From NCBI RefSeq assembly GCF_947488515.1, contig NZ_CANKZF010000004.1:1-64000 (forward strand): a DNA stretch of 64,000 nucleotides, written 5' to 3'. The notes beneath the pieces were generated by a model, which saw only the letters and a program-made list of their open reading frames with translations, made no database searches and was not told where the DNA came from. Shown piece by piece: positions 15,841 to 23,373 of this stretch; within the stretch, counting starts at the first letter, position 1; each line of letters starts with the position of its first letter. The DNA comes from an uncultured Nocardioides sp. (lineage in GTDB: Bacteria > Actinomycetota > Actinomycetes > Propionibacteriales > Nocardioidaceae). A program made the position numbers and the translations under genes.

Positions 15841-16653
15841 CTAGTTCTTGCGGGGCACGTCGTCGATGTCGATCACGTCGGCGGGTGCGTCGGGGTCGGT
15901 CGGCGGGTGCGCCTCCTCGATCGAGTCGCTGATCGCCTCGCCCGGGGCGCCGCCGCCGGTGTCGTCGGTGGCCGGCGGGTCCACGGTGACGACGTCGTCG
16001 GCCGTGACCTCGTCGGGCAGCGGGTCGGTGAGCGGGTCGCCACCGGGTGCGGCCGACGTCGAGGCCGGGGAGGCGGGCGTGGGCGGCGGGGTGGCCGACC
16101 CGGTCGTCGCGGGCTTCGGCGGGGCCGGCGGCACGTAGGTCGACTGCCAGTTGGCCTCGGCGTCCCGCTTTCCCTTGAGCTTGCTGAACACGAAGCCGCC
16201 GATGGCGAGCAGCCCGGTGAGCACCAGGAGCTTCTTCAGCTTGCTGCCCTGCGGCTCGGGCTCGACGCCGCGCAGCTCGTTGACCTTGGCCACGGCGATG
16301 TCGCGGCCCTCGGCCGCCCGCTCGGAGGCGAGCGCGGCGGCAACGGCTGCCTTGTCGGCGGCGGTGGCGCGGGCCTCGGCCAGCAGCGGGGCGGCCTTCT
16401 CGCGCGCCTCGGCGCCCTTGACGGCCGCGAGCGCGGCTCCAGCAGCAGCCGCCTCGGTGGCGCGGGTGCGCCCCTCCTCGAGCAGCGGCTGGGCCTTGTC
16501 ACGCGCGTCGGTCAGCGCGGGTCCGGCCTTCTCCACCGCCTGCTCCCACGCCGACTCCAGCTGGGGGACGACGGTGTCGGTGACGGTCTCCGAGAGCTGC
16601 TCCACGTAGTCGTGGGCACGGTCCATCAGGGACTTCTTGCGGCCGAAAGGCAT
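15841..16653 (-). CDS. Alanine-rich coiled-coil membrane protein, function unknown
   Basis: The 270-residue product has a long Ala/Glu/Lys/Arg-rich helix (about 10-128) with heptad character, one membrane helix (about 142-158, KLLVLTGLLAIGGFVF), and a Pro/Thr/Asp-rich acidic tail that ends in DDVPRKN. There is no signal peptide, so the coiled coil is probably cytoplasmic and the tail external, or the reverse. I do not recognise an enzyme domain. Similar proteins occur beside the cyclophilin gene in other actinobacteria, which fits its place here, divergent from the cyclophilin gene 204 bases away. The ATG is preceded by GGAGG. A structural or envelope role is only a guess. Confidence 0.8.
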   Translation of the reverse strand: MPFGRKKSLMDRAHDYVEQLSETVTDTVVPQLESAWEQAVEKAGPALTDARDKAQPLLEEGRTRATEAAAAGAALAAVKGAEAREKAAPLLAEARATAADKAAVAAALASERAAEGRDIAVAKVNELRGVEPEPQGSKLKKLLVLTGLLAIGGFVFSKLKGKRDAEANWQSTYVPPAPPKPATTGSATPPPTPASPASTSAAPGGDPLTDPLPDEVTADDVVTVDPPATDDTGGGAPGEAISDSIEEAHPPTDPDAPADVIDIDDVPRKN

Positions 16654-16857
16654 GCGTGACCTCCTCAGTCAGTGTGGCTCCATCTCACCACGCCCACCCT
16701 GACGCGACCAGCCCCGCCCGGGTGGGCCGGACGGACGACATCGCGCGAGCGCCCTGCCTGGCTCGCGCGTGGGCGCGGCGTGGCAGGATCGAGGCGCACG
16801 GCAGCCGTGCCGCGCCACTTCGACGTACGACAGACCGACAGCTGAGAGGCACATCCC

Positions 16858-17370
16858 ATGGCCGACCCCAAGGCGACCTTCAAGACCAACCGGGGCGACA
16901 TCGTCGTCAACCTGTTCCCCAACCACGCTCCCGAGACCGTCGAGAACTTCGTCGGCCTCGCCGAGGGCACCAAGGACTACCGCGACGACGCGGGCCGCTC
17001 GGGCGAGAAGTACTACGACGGCCTCGGCTTCCACCGCGTCATCGACGGCTTCATGATCCAGGGCGGTTGCCCCCTCGGCACCGGCACCGGCGGCCCGGGC
17101 TACACCTTCAAGGACGAGATCCACCCCGAGCTCGTCTTCGACAAGCCCTACCTGCTCGCGATGGCCAACGCCGGCCCGGGCACCAACGGCTCGCAGTTCT
17201 TCATCACCGTCGGCGCCACCCCGTGGCTCAACCGCAAGCACACCATCTTCGGTGAGGTGGCCGACCAGGCCAGCCGCGACGTGGTCGACGCGATCGCCAC
17301 CAGCCCGACCGGCGCGATGGACCGCCCGCAGGAGCCGGTGGTCTTCGAGTCCGTCACCATCGAGCGCTGA
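16858..17370 (+). CDS. ppiA: Cyclophilin-type peptidyl-prolyl isomerase
   Basis: The 170-residue protein is a single cyclophilin domain. It has the catalytic strand GLGFHRVIDGFMIQGG with the active-site arginine, the MANAGPGTNGSQFFI loop, and WLNRKHTIFG carrying the conserved Trp and His. It catalyses cis/trans isomerisation of peptide bonds before proline and assists protein folding. No signal peptide is present, so it is cytoplasmic. In mycobacteria the homologous gene also lies between gyrA and crgA near the origin, which supports this chromosomal placement. The ATG at 16858 is preceded by an AGAGG-like site. Confidence 0.95.
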   Translation: MADPKATFKTNRGDIVVNLFPNHAPETVENFVGLAEGTKDYRDDAGRSGEKYYDGLGFHRVIDGFMIQGGCPLGTGTGGPGYTFKDEIHPELVFDKPYLLAMANAGPGTNGSQFFITVGATPWLNRKHTIFGEVADQASRDVVDAIATSPTGAMDRPQEPVVFESVTIER

Positions 17371-17410
17371 CCCAGTCCGGTCCGCACACCGACCCGCGAC
17401 GCGATCCACC

Positions 17411-18355
17411 TTGACCCAGCCACCTGACGGGCCGTCCGCGGACCAGACCGCGGCCGGGGTGCCCACCTGCTACCGGCACCCCGACCGCGAGACCTGGATC
17501 CGCTGCCAGCGCTGCGAGAAGCCGATCTGCCCCGACTGCATGCGCGACGCCGCGGTGGGCTTCCAGTGCCCCGACTGCGTCAAGGAGGCCAGCAAGGGGT
17601 CGCGCCAGAACCGCGCCATGTACGGCGGCGAGCGCAGCGCCGACCCGCGGCTGACGACGTTCGTCCTCATCGGCATCAACGCGGTGGTGTGGTTGGCGAT
17701 CACCATCACGGGTGGTCGCACCTCGTGGCTGACCCACCTGCTGGCGCTGCGACCCGTCGGAGTGTGCGACCCGGCCAACGGCTCCCTCTACGACATCGAG
17801 AAGCAGTTCTGCGAGGCGTCCGGCGCGACCTTCCAGGCCGGCTTCTCCGACGGGGCCTGGTGGCAGCTGGTGACAGCGGCGTTCACCCACGTCGAGATCT
17901 GGCACCTCGCGATGAACATGTTCGCGCTGTTCCTCTTCGGCCCCGCGCTCGAAGGCATCGTGGGCCGGGTGCGCTTCCTGGCCATCTACCTCATCAGCGC
18001 CGTTGCCGGATCGGTGATGGTCGTGTGGTTCAGCTACGACTTCACCTCCACCGTCGGTGCCTCCGGAGCGATCTTCGGCCTGCTGGGCGCGCTGCTGGTC
18101 CTGGCCCGCAAGGCCCGGCTCAACTCGCAGTGGCTCGTGCAGAACCTCGTCCTCGGTGTCGTCATCACCGTGGTGGGGTGGCGCTACATCTCCTGGCAGG
18201 GCCACCTCGGCGGCCTCCTCGGCGGAGCGCTGGCCGCGGCGATCATCGCCTACGCCCCGGCGTCCAGGCGCGCGCTCGTGCAGTGGGTCGGCCTGGGCCT
18301 CCTGCTGGCCGTCCTCCTCGGGCTCGCCCTCGTGCAGGACGTCGCCCTCTCCTGA
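17411..18355 (+). CDS. Rhomboid-family intramembrane serine protease with N-terminal zinc-finger-like domain
   Basis: The 314-residue protein has an N-terminal cysteine cluster (C20, C32, C35, C40, C43, C53, C56; patterns CQRC, CPDC, CPDC), similar to B-box-type zinc binding, then six or seven membrane helices. The rhomboid active site is clear: Ser219 in GASGAIFG, His265 in WQGHLGG, and Asn169 in HLAMN as oxyanion helper. Rhomboids cut single-pass proteins inside the membrane; the substrate is unknown. I chose the TTG start at 17411, which gives the short leader usual before the cysteine domain; no ATG lies in a suitable place. The gene ends before the long non-coding stretch 18356-18747. 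Confidence 0.92.
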   Translation: MTQPPDGPSADQTAAGVPTCYRHPDRETWIRCQRCEKPICPDCMRDAAVGFQCPDCVKEASKGSRQNRAMYGGERSADPRLTTFVLIGINAVVWLAITITGGRTSWLTHLLALRPVGVCDPANGSLYDIEKQFCEASGATFQAGFSDGAWWQLVTAAFTHVEIWHLAMNMFALFLFGPALEGIVGRVRFLAIYLISAVAGSVMVVWFSYDFTSTVGASGAIFGLLGALLVLARKARLNSQWLVQNLVLGVVITVVGWRYISWQGHLGGLLGGALAAAIIAYAPASRRALVQWVGLGLLLAVLLGLALVQDVALS

Positions 18356-18376
18356 CGTCTGCCCGGCAGGCTCACC

Positions 18377-18415
18377 GGCCCCCGCCCCTCGTCGTACGAC
18401 GGGGAGGCGGGGGCC
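18377..18415 (+). terminator. Terminator hairpin after the rhomboid gene
   Basis: Arms 18377-18395 and 18396-18415 pair almost completely (GGCCCCCGCC against GGCGGGGGCC, with one bulge), 22 bases after the rhomboid stop. There is no U tract, as is usual in high-GC actinobacteria. Confidence 0.75.
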
Positions 18416-18456
18416 GTGCCGTTGCGCGGGGTGACCGGCCGCTGGCCGCCGTGCTC

Positions 18457-18536
18457 GATATCCCCAGCTGTGCACACAGGTGTGGATAACTACAGGCGTG
18501 TAATTCTCCACAGCCGTTGTCCACAGTGGGGATATC
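18457..18536. other. DnaA-box cluster inside a large dyad
   Basis: Three 9-mers resemble DnaA boxes: TGTGGATAA at 18481-18489 (exact reverse complement of TTATCCACA), TTGTCCACA at 18517-18525 (the usual actinobacterial form) and the near match TTCTCCACA at 18504-18512. They are enclosed by inverted arms GATATCCCCAGCTGTG (18457-18472) and CACAGTGGGGATATC (18522-18536). The site lies between the convergent ends of the rhomboid and crgA genes, not between dnaA and dnaN, so it may be an auxiliary DnaA-binding site rather than the origin itself. Confidence 0.6.
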
Positions 18537-18555
18537 TCCCGCGACTCCCGAGTGG

Positions 18556-18614
18556 TCCCCGGCTGACCGGGGATCGCTGAACTTGTCAGGCCGTGCAAGG
18601 CCCGACAAGTTCAG
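18556..18614. repeat. Family A extragenic palindrome, copy 1
   Basis: A hairpin TCCCCGG-CTGA-CCGGGGA (18556-18573) is followed by perfect 11-base arms CTGAACTTGTC (18577-18587) and GACAAGTTCAG (18604-18614). The core CTGAACTTGTCAGGCCGTGC recurs at 43182. No reading frame covers it. Confidence 0.75.
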
Positions 18615-18643
18615 TGAAGGCTGACAAGTGGCCCCGAAATCGA

Positions 18644-18703
18644 CTCGAGCGGTGAGAGAGACGCCTTCCCTTCCCCAGGAAGGCGCCTCACTCACCGCTC
18701 GAG
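18644..18703. repeat. Long hairpin before the crgA end (bidirectional terminator candidate)
   Basis: Perfect outer arms CTCGAGCGGTGAG (18644-18656) and CTCACCGCTCGAG (18691-18703) enclose inner arms CGCCTTCC (18662-18669) and GGAAGGCG (18678-18685). The stretch 18356-18747 holds no gene, only the terminator, DnaA-box cluster and hairpins listed here. Confidence 0.7.
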
Positions 18704-18747
18704 GCGAGAGTGCCGTGGTGACCCGGATCACCGGGCCGAGGGAGAAC

Positions 18748-19200
18748 CTACTCCCACTTGGTCGCGAAGCTGAACCCGACCGCCATGAAGGCGATGCCGA
18801 CGACGAGGTTCCACTGGCCGAGGTCGTTGAAGATCGGCAGCTTGGAGAGGTCGTCGGAGAAGACGTAGAAGGTGCAGATCCACAGCAGGCCGATGAGGAA
18901 GCAGCCCAGCATGCCGACCACGACGCCGCGGCCGCGGCCGAGGGGCGTCGAGGGGTGGGCGGAGACCATCAGGCCGACCAGCAGGAGCCCGAAGCCGATG
19001 AGGTAGTTCCAGTCACCGAGGTCGGCGATGGCCTTGGGCGTGCCCTCGACCGGCGGGAAGGCGAGCGGGTTGCCGCGGGCCTGGACGTAGTAGAAGACCA
19101 GCCAGCCGATGCCGGCGAGGATGAGCACCAGGGCGATCACGAACCTCGGGGTGAAGAGCGAGGTCTTCTCCGGGGAGGTGATCGTGGGGGACTTCGACAC
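18748..19200 (-). CDS. crgA: Cell division protein CrgA with two tandem CrgA domains
   Basis: CrgA is a small two-helix membrane protein that recruits peptidoglycan synthases to the division site and antagonises Z-ring formation. The usual protein is 80-95 residues; this one has 150 and reads as two CrgA units. Each has a first helix (20-39 and 93-112), a loop, a conserved LG-WN motif (LGDWN at 61-65, LGQWN at 127-131) and a second helix (66-82, 132-146), giving four helices. The GTG start at 19200 has AGGAG seven bases upstream. It is divergent from the DUF881 gene, as in mycobacteria. Context and motif support the call; the duplication is the odd point. Confidence 0.85.
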   Translation of the reverse strand: MSKSPTITSPEKTSLFTPRFVIALVLILAGIGWLVFYYVQARGNPLAFPPVEGTPKAIADLGDWNYLIGFGLLLVGLMVSAHPSTPLGRGRGVVVGMLGCFLIGLLWICTFYVFSDDLSKLPIFNDLGQWNLVVGIAFMAVGFSFATKWE

Positions 19201-19294
19201 TGCTGCTCCTGGGGCTGGTCTGTCAGGGTCCCGGCGCGCTCGCAGCACCGGTCACGGGCGGTACGGTGCCCGACGGGGGGTTAGCGTAGTCGTC

Positions 19295-20047
19295 ATGCGG
19301 TCACCGTCCCACTCGTCCCCCGGGCGTCGTCGCCTGTGGCGGGTGGCGACGCCGGTCATGATCCTGCTCATCGGGGGCCTGTTCGCCGTCAGCGCGGAGC
19401 AGAGCGACGGCTTCGACCTCCGCGGCGGACGGCTCACCGATCTCGCCTCCGTGGTTCGCGCCGAGCGTGACGAGGCAGCGGAGCTCACCGCGCAGGCCGG
19501 CTCGCTCAACGCCGAGGTGGAGGCGCTCAGCACGCAGCTCGGCGACCGGTCGGTCAAGCGGGCGCAGGACGAGATCGCCACCCTCGTCGACCCGGCGGGG
19601 CTGACGGAGAAGACCGGGCAGGCCGTGAAGGTCTCCCTCGACGACGCCTCCGAGGAGTCCCGGCTGGCCTACGAGGGCGACCCCAACGACCTGGTGGTGC
19701 ACCAGCAGGACATCCAGGCCGTCGCCAACGCCATGTGGAACGCCGGCGCCGAGGCGGTCACCATCCAGGGGCAGCGGCTGATCTCCACGACCGGCATCAA
19801 GTGCGAGGGCAACCAGGTCACCCTCCACGGCATCCCCTACTCGCCGCCCTACGTGATCGTGGGGATCGGCGATCCGGCCGCCATGGAGGCCGAGCTCACC
19901 ACCGACCCCATCCTCGCGACCTACCGCGACTACACCCTCGTGCCGGGTGGCGGCGTGTCGTGGGACATGGCCCGCCTCGACTCGGCGGTCGCGCCGCCCT
20001 ATGAGGGCCTGCTCGACCTCACCTACGCGACGCCGATCCCGGAGTAG
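19295..20047 (+). CDS. DUF881 membrane-anchored protein
   Basis: The 250-residue protein has one N-terminal membrane helix (about 17-33), a heptad-rich stretch (about 55-95) and a globular DUF881 domain with WNAGAEAVTIQGQRL, ISTTGIKC and PPYVIVGIGD patterns. DUF881 proteins occur in division gene regions of Gram-positive bacteria, and the topology with an outer coiled coil recalls division scaffold proteins, but no reaction or partner is proven. It lies between crgA (divergent) and pknB (convergent, 33 bases). The pabA/trpG-type gene found here in mycobacteria is absent. Confidence 0.85.
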   Translation: MRSPSHSSPGRRRLWRVATPVMILLIGGLFAVSAEQSDGFDLRGGRLTDLASVVRAERDEAAELTAQAGSLNAEVEALSTQLGDRSVKRAQDEIATLVDPAGLTEKTGQAVKVSLDDASEESRLAYEGDPNDLVVHQQDIQAVANAMWNAGAEAVTIQGQRLISTTGIKCEGNQVTLHGIPYSPPYVIVGIGDPAAMEAELTTDPILATYRDYTLVPGGGVSWDMARLDSAVAPPYEGLLDLTYATPIPE

Positions 20048-20080
20048 TCCCGGAGTGGTCCCCGACGCCGACCACTGCGA

Positions 20081-21862
20081 TCACGCCGGCGGGGTCTCCG
20101 TGGGCGTCTCGGTCGGAGGCACCGTGGGTGTCTCCGTGGGCGTCTCCGTGGGCGTCTCGGTGGGTGTCTCGGTCGGCGTCTCGACCGGCTCCTCGTAGGC
20201 GGAGACGAAGATCGTCACGGTGCTGCCCTGGTCGGCGGTGCCGCCCGCCGGGATCTGGTCGACGACCGTGCCCTTGGGCTCGGTGGAGGCGGCGTCGGTG
20301 CGTACGTCCGGGGTGAAGCCCGCGTCGCGGATCGCCCGCTCGGCCTGGCCCTGCTTCAGCCCGCGGACGTCCGGGATCTTCTCGGGGCCGTCGGAGAACA
20401 CGATCGTGATCGTGGTGCCCTCCTCGACCGACGTGCCCGCGGGCGGGTCGGTGCTGAGGACCTGGAAGCGCGGCTCGTCGGAGTCCTCCTCCTGGAAGCG
20501 CACCTTGAGGTCCTGGGCGAGCATCGCGGCCCGCGCGTCCTTGCGCAGCGTGCCGACGACGAAGGGGACCTCGACCTCGGGCTTGCCCAGGGAGAGCACG
20601 AAGTCGACCGAGCTGCCGGGGTCGGCGAAGACGTCGCGGTTGGGGTCCTGCTCGATCACCGTGTCGGGGGCCACCGTCTCGGAGGTCTCCCGGGTGATCC
20701 GGCCGACCCGGAAGCCGGCATCGGCGATCTGGAGGCGGGCCTCGTCCTCGGTGAGGCCCACGACGTTGGGCACCGCGGAACGCTCGGGCGCGTCGTCGAA
20801 GAGCATGCCGTTGAGGGCGTACGCACCGCCCGCGAGCAGGGCCACGACCAGGATCCCGGCGAGCACCCACCACCCGGCGCGGCTGCGCGACGGCTCGTCG
20901 CGCTGGGGCGGCGACGAGGCGGCCATCGTCGAGGTGGCCTCGCCCGGCGGGACCGGGGGGACGTACTGCGTCTCCGCCGGCGGCAGCACGGCGGGCGCCT
21001 GGATCGGGTGGCCGGCGAGGTAGCGCTCGATGTCGGCCTTCATCGCGGCCGCGCTCTGGTAGCGGTCCTCGACGCGCTTGGCCAGCGACTTCATCACGAT
21101 CGCGTCGATCTCGGGGTCGAGCTGGTCGTCGAGGTCGGACGGCGGGGCCGCCGGCTCACGCACGTGCTGGTAGGCGACCGCGACGGGGCTGTCGCCGACG
21201 AACGGCGGCCGGCCGGTGAGGAGCTCGTAGAGCATGCACCCGGTCGAGTAGACGTCGGAGCGTGAGTCCACCGTCTCGCCGCGCGCCTGCTCGGGGGAGA
21301 GGTACTGCGCGGTGCCGACCACGGCCGCGGTCTGCGTCATCGTCGAGGAGGCGTCGGAGATCGCTCGGGCGATGCCGAAGTCCATCACCTTCACGTCGCC
21401 CGACGGCGTGAGCATCACGTTGCCGGGCTTGATGTCGCGGTGGATGATCCCGGCGCGGTGGCTGTAGTCGAGGGCCGACAGCACGCCGGCGGTGATCTCG
21501 AGCGCCCGCTCGGGAAGGATCTTGCGTCCCTCGCGCAGGATGTCGCGCAGCGTGCGCCCCTCGACGCACTCCATCACGATGTAGGGCTGGGCGACCCCGG
21601 ACCCGTCGGTGGCCATCTCCTCGCCCGTGTCGTAGGTCGAGACGATCGAGGGGTGGTTGAGGGACGCGGACGACTGCGCCTCGCGGCGGAACCGGGCCTG
21701 GAAGGTGGCGTCGCTGGCGAGGTCGGTGCGCAGCCGCTTGACCGCGACCGTGCGGCCGAGGCGCTGGTCCTTGCCCTTGCGGACCTCGGCCATGCCACCT
21801 CGGCCGAGGAGCTCGCCGAGCTCGTAGCGGCCGCCGATGAGCGTCGGCTCCGGCTGCGTCAT
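20081..21862 (-). CDS. pknB: Serine/threonine protein kinase PknB with three PASTA domains
   Basis: The 593-residue transmembrane kinase has an intracellular domain with glycine loop LGRGGMAEV (19-27), Lys42, catalytic HRD (Asp143), DFG (161-163) and an activation loop with two threonines in TMTQTAAVVGTAQY. A membrane helix (331-349) leads to PASTA domains at about 364-426, 431-491 and 496-553, which in this family bind muropeptides or lipid II outside the cell. A TETP repeat tail (561-591) ends the protein. It phosphorylates regulators of wall synthesis and division. It is last in the fhaA-to-pknB operon, overlapping pknA by 4 bases. Mycobacterial PknB usually has four PASTA domains; three are seen here. 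Confidence 0.96.
   Translation of the reverse strand: MTQPEPTLIGGRYELGELLGRGGMAEVRKGKDQRLGRTVAVKRLRTDLASDATFQARFRREAQSSASLNHPSIVSTYDTGEEMATDGSGVAQPYIVMECVEGRTLRDILREGRKILPERALEITAGVLSALDYSHRAGIIHRDIKPGNVMLTPSGDVKVMDFGIARAISDASSTMTQTAAVVGTAQYLSPEQARGETVDSRSDVYSTGCMLYELLTGRPPFVGDSPVAVAYQHVREPAAPPSDLDDQLDPEIDAIVMKSLAKRVEDRYQSAAAMKADIERYLAGHPIQAPAVLPPAETQYVPPVPPGEATSTMAASSPPQRDEPSRSRAGWWVLAGILVVALLAGGAYALNGMLFDDAPERSAVPNVVGLTEDEARLQIADAGFRVGRITRETSETVAPDTVIEQDPNRDVFADPGSSVDFVLSLGKPEVEVPFVVGTLRKDARAAMLAQDLKVRFQEEDSDEPRFQVLSTDPPAGTSVEEGTTITIVFSDGPEKIPDVRGLKQGQAERAIRDAGFTPDVRTDAASTEPKGTVVDQIPAGGTADQGSTVTIFVSAYEEPVETPTETPTETPTETPTETPTVPPTETPTETPPA
20093..20199. repeat. 12-bp tandem repeats in the pknB tail
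   Basis: About seven copies of a GTGGGCGTCTCS-type 12-mer (with some GTGGGTGTCTCC variants) code the Thr-Glu-Thr-Pro tail of PknB. The same unit occurs in pknA at 22112-22256. Confidence 0.85.
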
Positions 21863-23373
21863 CCCTCGTCGTTCCCTTCGTCGTCCTTCTGCTGGCCGGG
21901 CGGGGTCTTGCCCCAGAAGCTGACCGTCACCTGGTCGCCCTCCTGGAGCGTGCCGCTCGGCTCGACCGAGTCCACGATGCCGTCCGGCTGGTCGCCGGGG
22001 TTGTCCAGCTCCACGGCGACCGGCTCGAGGCCGAGGTCGCGCAGCTCCTTCTCGACGTCCTTGCGATCGCGTCCGACGTAGGCCGCCGGGTCGACCTCGA
22101 CCGTGGCCGGCTCGGTCTCGGTGGGCGTCTCGGTGGGCGTCTCGGTGGGCGTCTCCGTCGGGGTCTCGCTCGGCGACTCGCTGGGAGTCTCCGTCGGCGT
22201 GTCCGTGGGCGTCTGGCTGGGTGACTGGCTGGGTGACTGGCTGGGTGACTGCGACTGACCCTGCGACGGGGTGGTGTCGCCCGTCGAACCGGTGGGCTCG
22301 TCGTCGCGGGTGCCGAGCCAGACGGCGAGCAGCACGGCGGCCAGCACGGCCGCGATGCCGAGGAGCAGCGGCCACGGCGTCGTACGACGACGGGCGGGCG
22401 CCGGCTCGGTGGCCGGGACAGGCGTCGGGGCGGGTGCGGGGGCAGGGGCGGCCGCCGGCATCACCTCGGTCGTGCTCCCGGGCGGGGCGACGGCCGGCGC
22501 GACGACGGTGGCGGCGCCCGCCCCGGTGACCGAGGCGGGGGACCGCAGCGCCCTGGCGAACGCGGCACCGTCGGGGAAGCGCTCCGCGGGCGACTTGGCC
22601 ATCCCACGGCGTACGACGGCCGCGAGGTCGGCGGGCACCGTGTCGGGCAGATCGGGCACCGGGTTGCGCAGGTGGGCGATGGCGGTGCCGACCGGGGTGT
22701 CGGCGACGAACGGCTTGCGCCCGGCCAGGCACTCGAAGGCCACGACGGCGAGGGAGTAGACGTCGGACGCCGCGGTGGCCGACGTGCCCTCGGCCTGCTC
22801 GGGCGAGATGTAGGCGGGCGTGCCCATGACCTCACCGGTCTGCGTCAGGGCCATCCCCTCGGCCGCGCGGGCGATGCCGAAGTCGGTCACCTTGATCCGG
22901 CGGTCGGGGGTCACGAGGAGGTTGGCGGGCTTCACGTCGCGGTGCACGATCCCGGCGGCGTGGGCGACGCCGAGGGCGTCGGCCGCCTGGGCGAGCAGCT
23001 CCTGGGTGGCGGCCGGGTCGAGCGGCGCTCCCGGTCGCAGCAGGGCGGAGAGCGGCTGGCCGTCGACGAGCTCCATGACCAGGTAGGGCCGGTGGGTCGA
23101 CGACCCGTCGCCGGGTGCGCCCTGCCCGTAGTCGAAGACAGAGGCGATGCCGGGGTGGTGCAGCGCAGCGGCGTTGCGCGCCTCGGTCTCGAAGCGGGTG
23201 CGGAAGAGCGCGTCGTCGGCGTACTCGGGCTTGAGCACCTTGACCGCCACGGGCCGGTCCAGGACGGTGTCGCGCGCCGACCACACCTCACCCATGCCTC
23301 CGGTCGCGATGCGCGACTCGAGCAGGTAGCGGTGGGCGTCGTCGACGTGGCCGCCCGGGGTCAGCGCCGTCAC
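21859..23373 (-). CDS. pknA: Serine/threonine protein kinase PknA with a C-terminal PASTA-like domain
   Basis: The 504-residue kinase shows ATGGMGEV (glycine loop), Lys45, HRDVKPAN (Asp146), DFG (164-166) and an activation loop with LTQTGEVMGTPAY. After a Pro/Ala-rich linker and a membrane helix (334-353) comes an external tail of SQSP and TETP repeats (370-421) and one PASTA-like domain (about 426-488). Mycobacterial PknA has no PASTA domain, so this protein may also sense wall fragments. The GTG start at 23373 overlaps the pbpA stop by four bases, and the end overlaps the pknB start by four. Together with PknB it controls growth and division by phosphorylation, reversed by PstP. Confidence 0.93.
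   Translation of the reverse strand: MTALTPGGHVDDAHRYLLESRIATGGMGEVWSARDTVLDRPVAVKVLKPEYADDALFRTRFETEARNAAALHHPGIASVFDYGQGAPGDGSSTHRPYLVMELVDGQPLSALLRPGAPLDPAATQELLAQAADALGVAHAAGIVHRDVKPANLLVTPDRRIKVTDFGIARAAEGMALTQTGEVMGTPAYISPEQAEGTSATAASDVYSLAVVAFECLAGRKPFVADTPVGTAIAHLRNPVPDLPDTVPADLAAVVRRGMAKSPAERFPDGAAFARALRSPASVTGAGAATVVAPAVAPPGSTTEVMPAAAPAPAPAPTPVPATEPAPARRRTTPWPLLLGIAAVLAAVLLAVWLGTRDDEPTGSTGDTTPSQGQSQSPSQSPSQSPSQTPTDTPTETPSESPSETPTETPTETPTETPTETEPATVEVDPAAYVGRDRKDVEKELRDLGLEPVAVELDNPGDQPDGIVDSVEPSGTLQEGDQVTVSFWGKTPPGQQKDDEGNDEG
22112..22256. repeat. 12-bp tandem repeats in the pknA tail
   Basis: Units of the type GTGGGCGTCTCG, then the related CTGGGTGACTGG (three copies near 22217-22252), code the TETP and SQSP stretches outside the membrane in PknA. 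Confidence 0.85.

Noticed and set aside
18457..18536. Chromosomal origin oriC
   Set aside because: Too few boxes, no AT-rich unwinding region, and not next to dnaA or dnaN; kept only as a DnaA-box cluster.
20093..22256. Short tandem repeats as a CRISPR array
   Set aside because: Units are 12 bases without unique spacers and stay in frame as Thr-Glu-Thr-Pro in two kinase genes.
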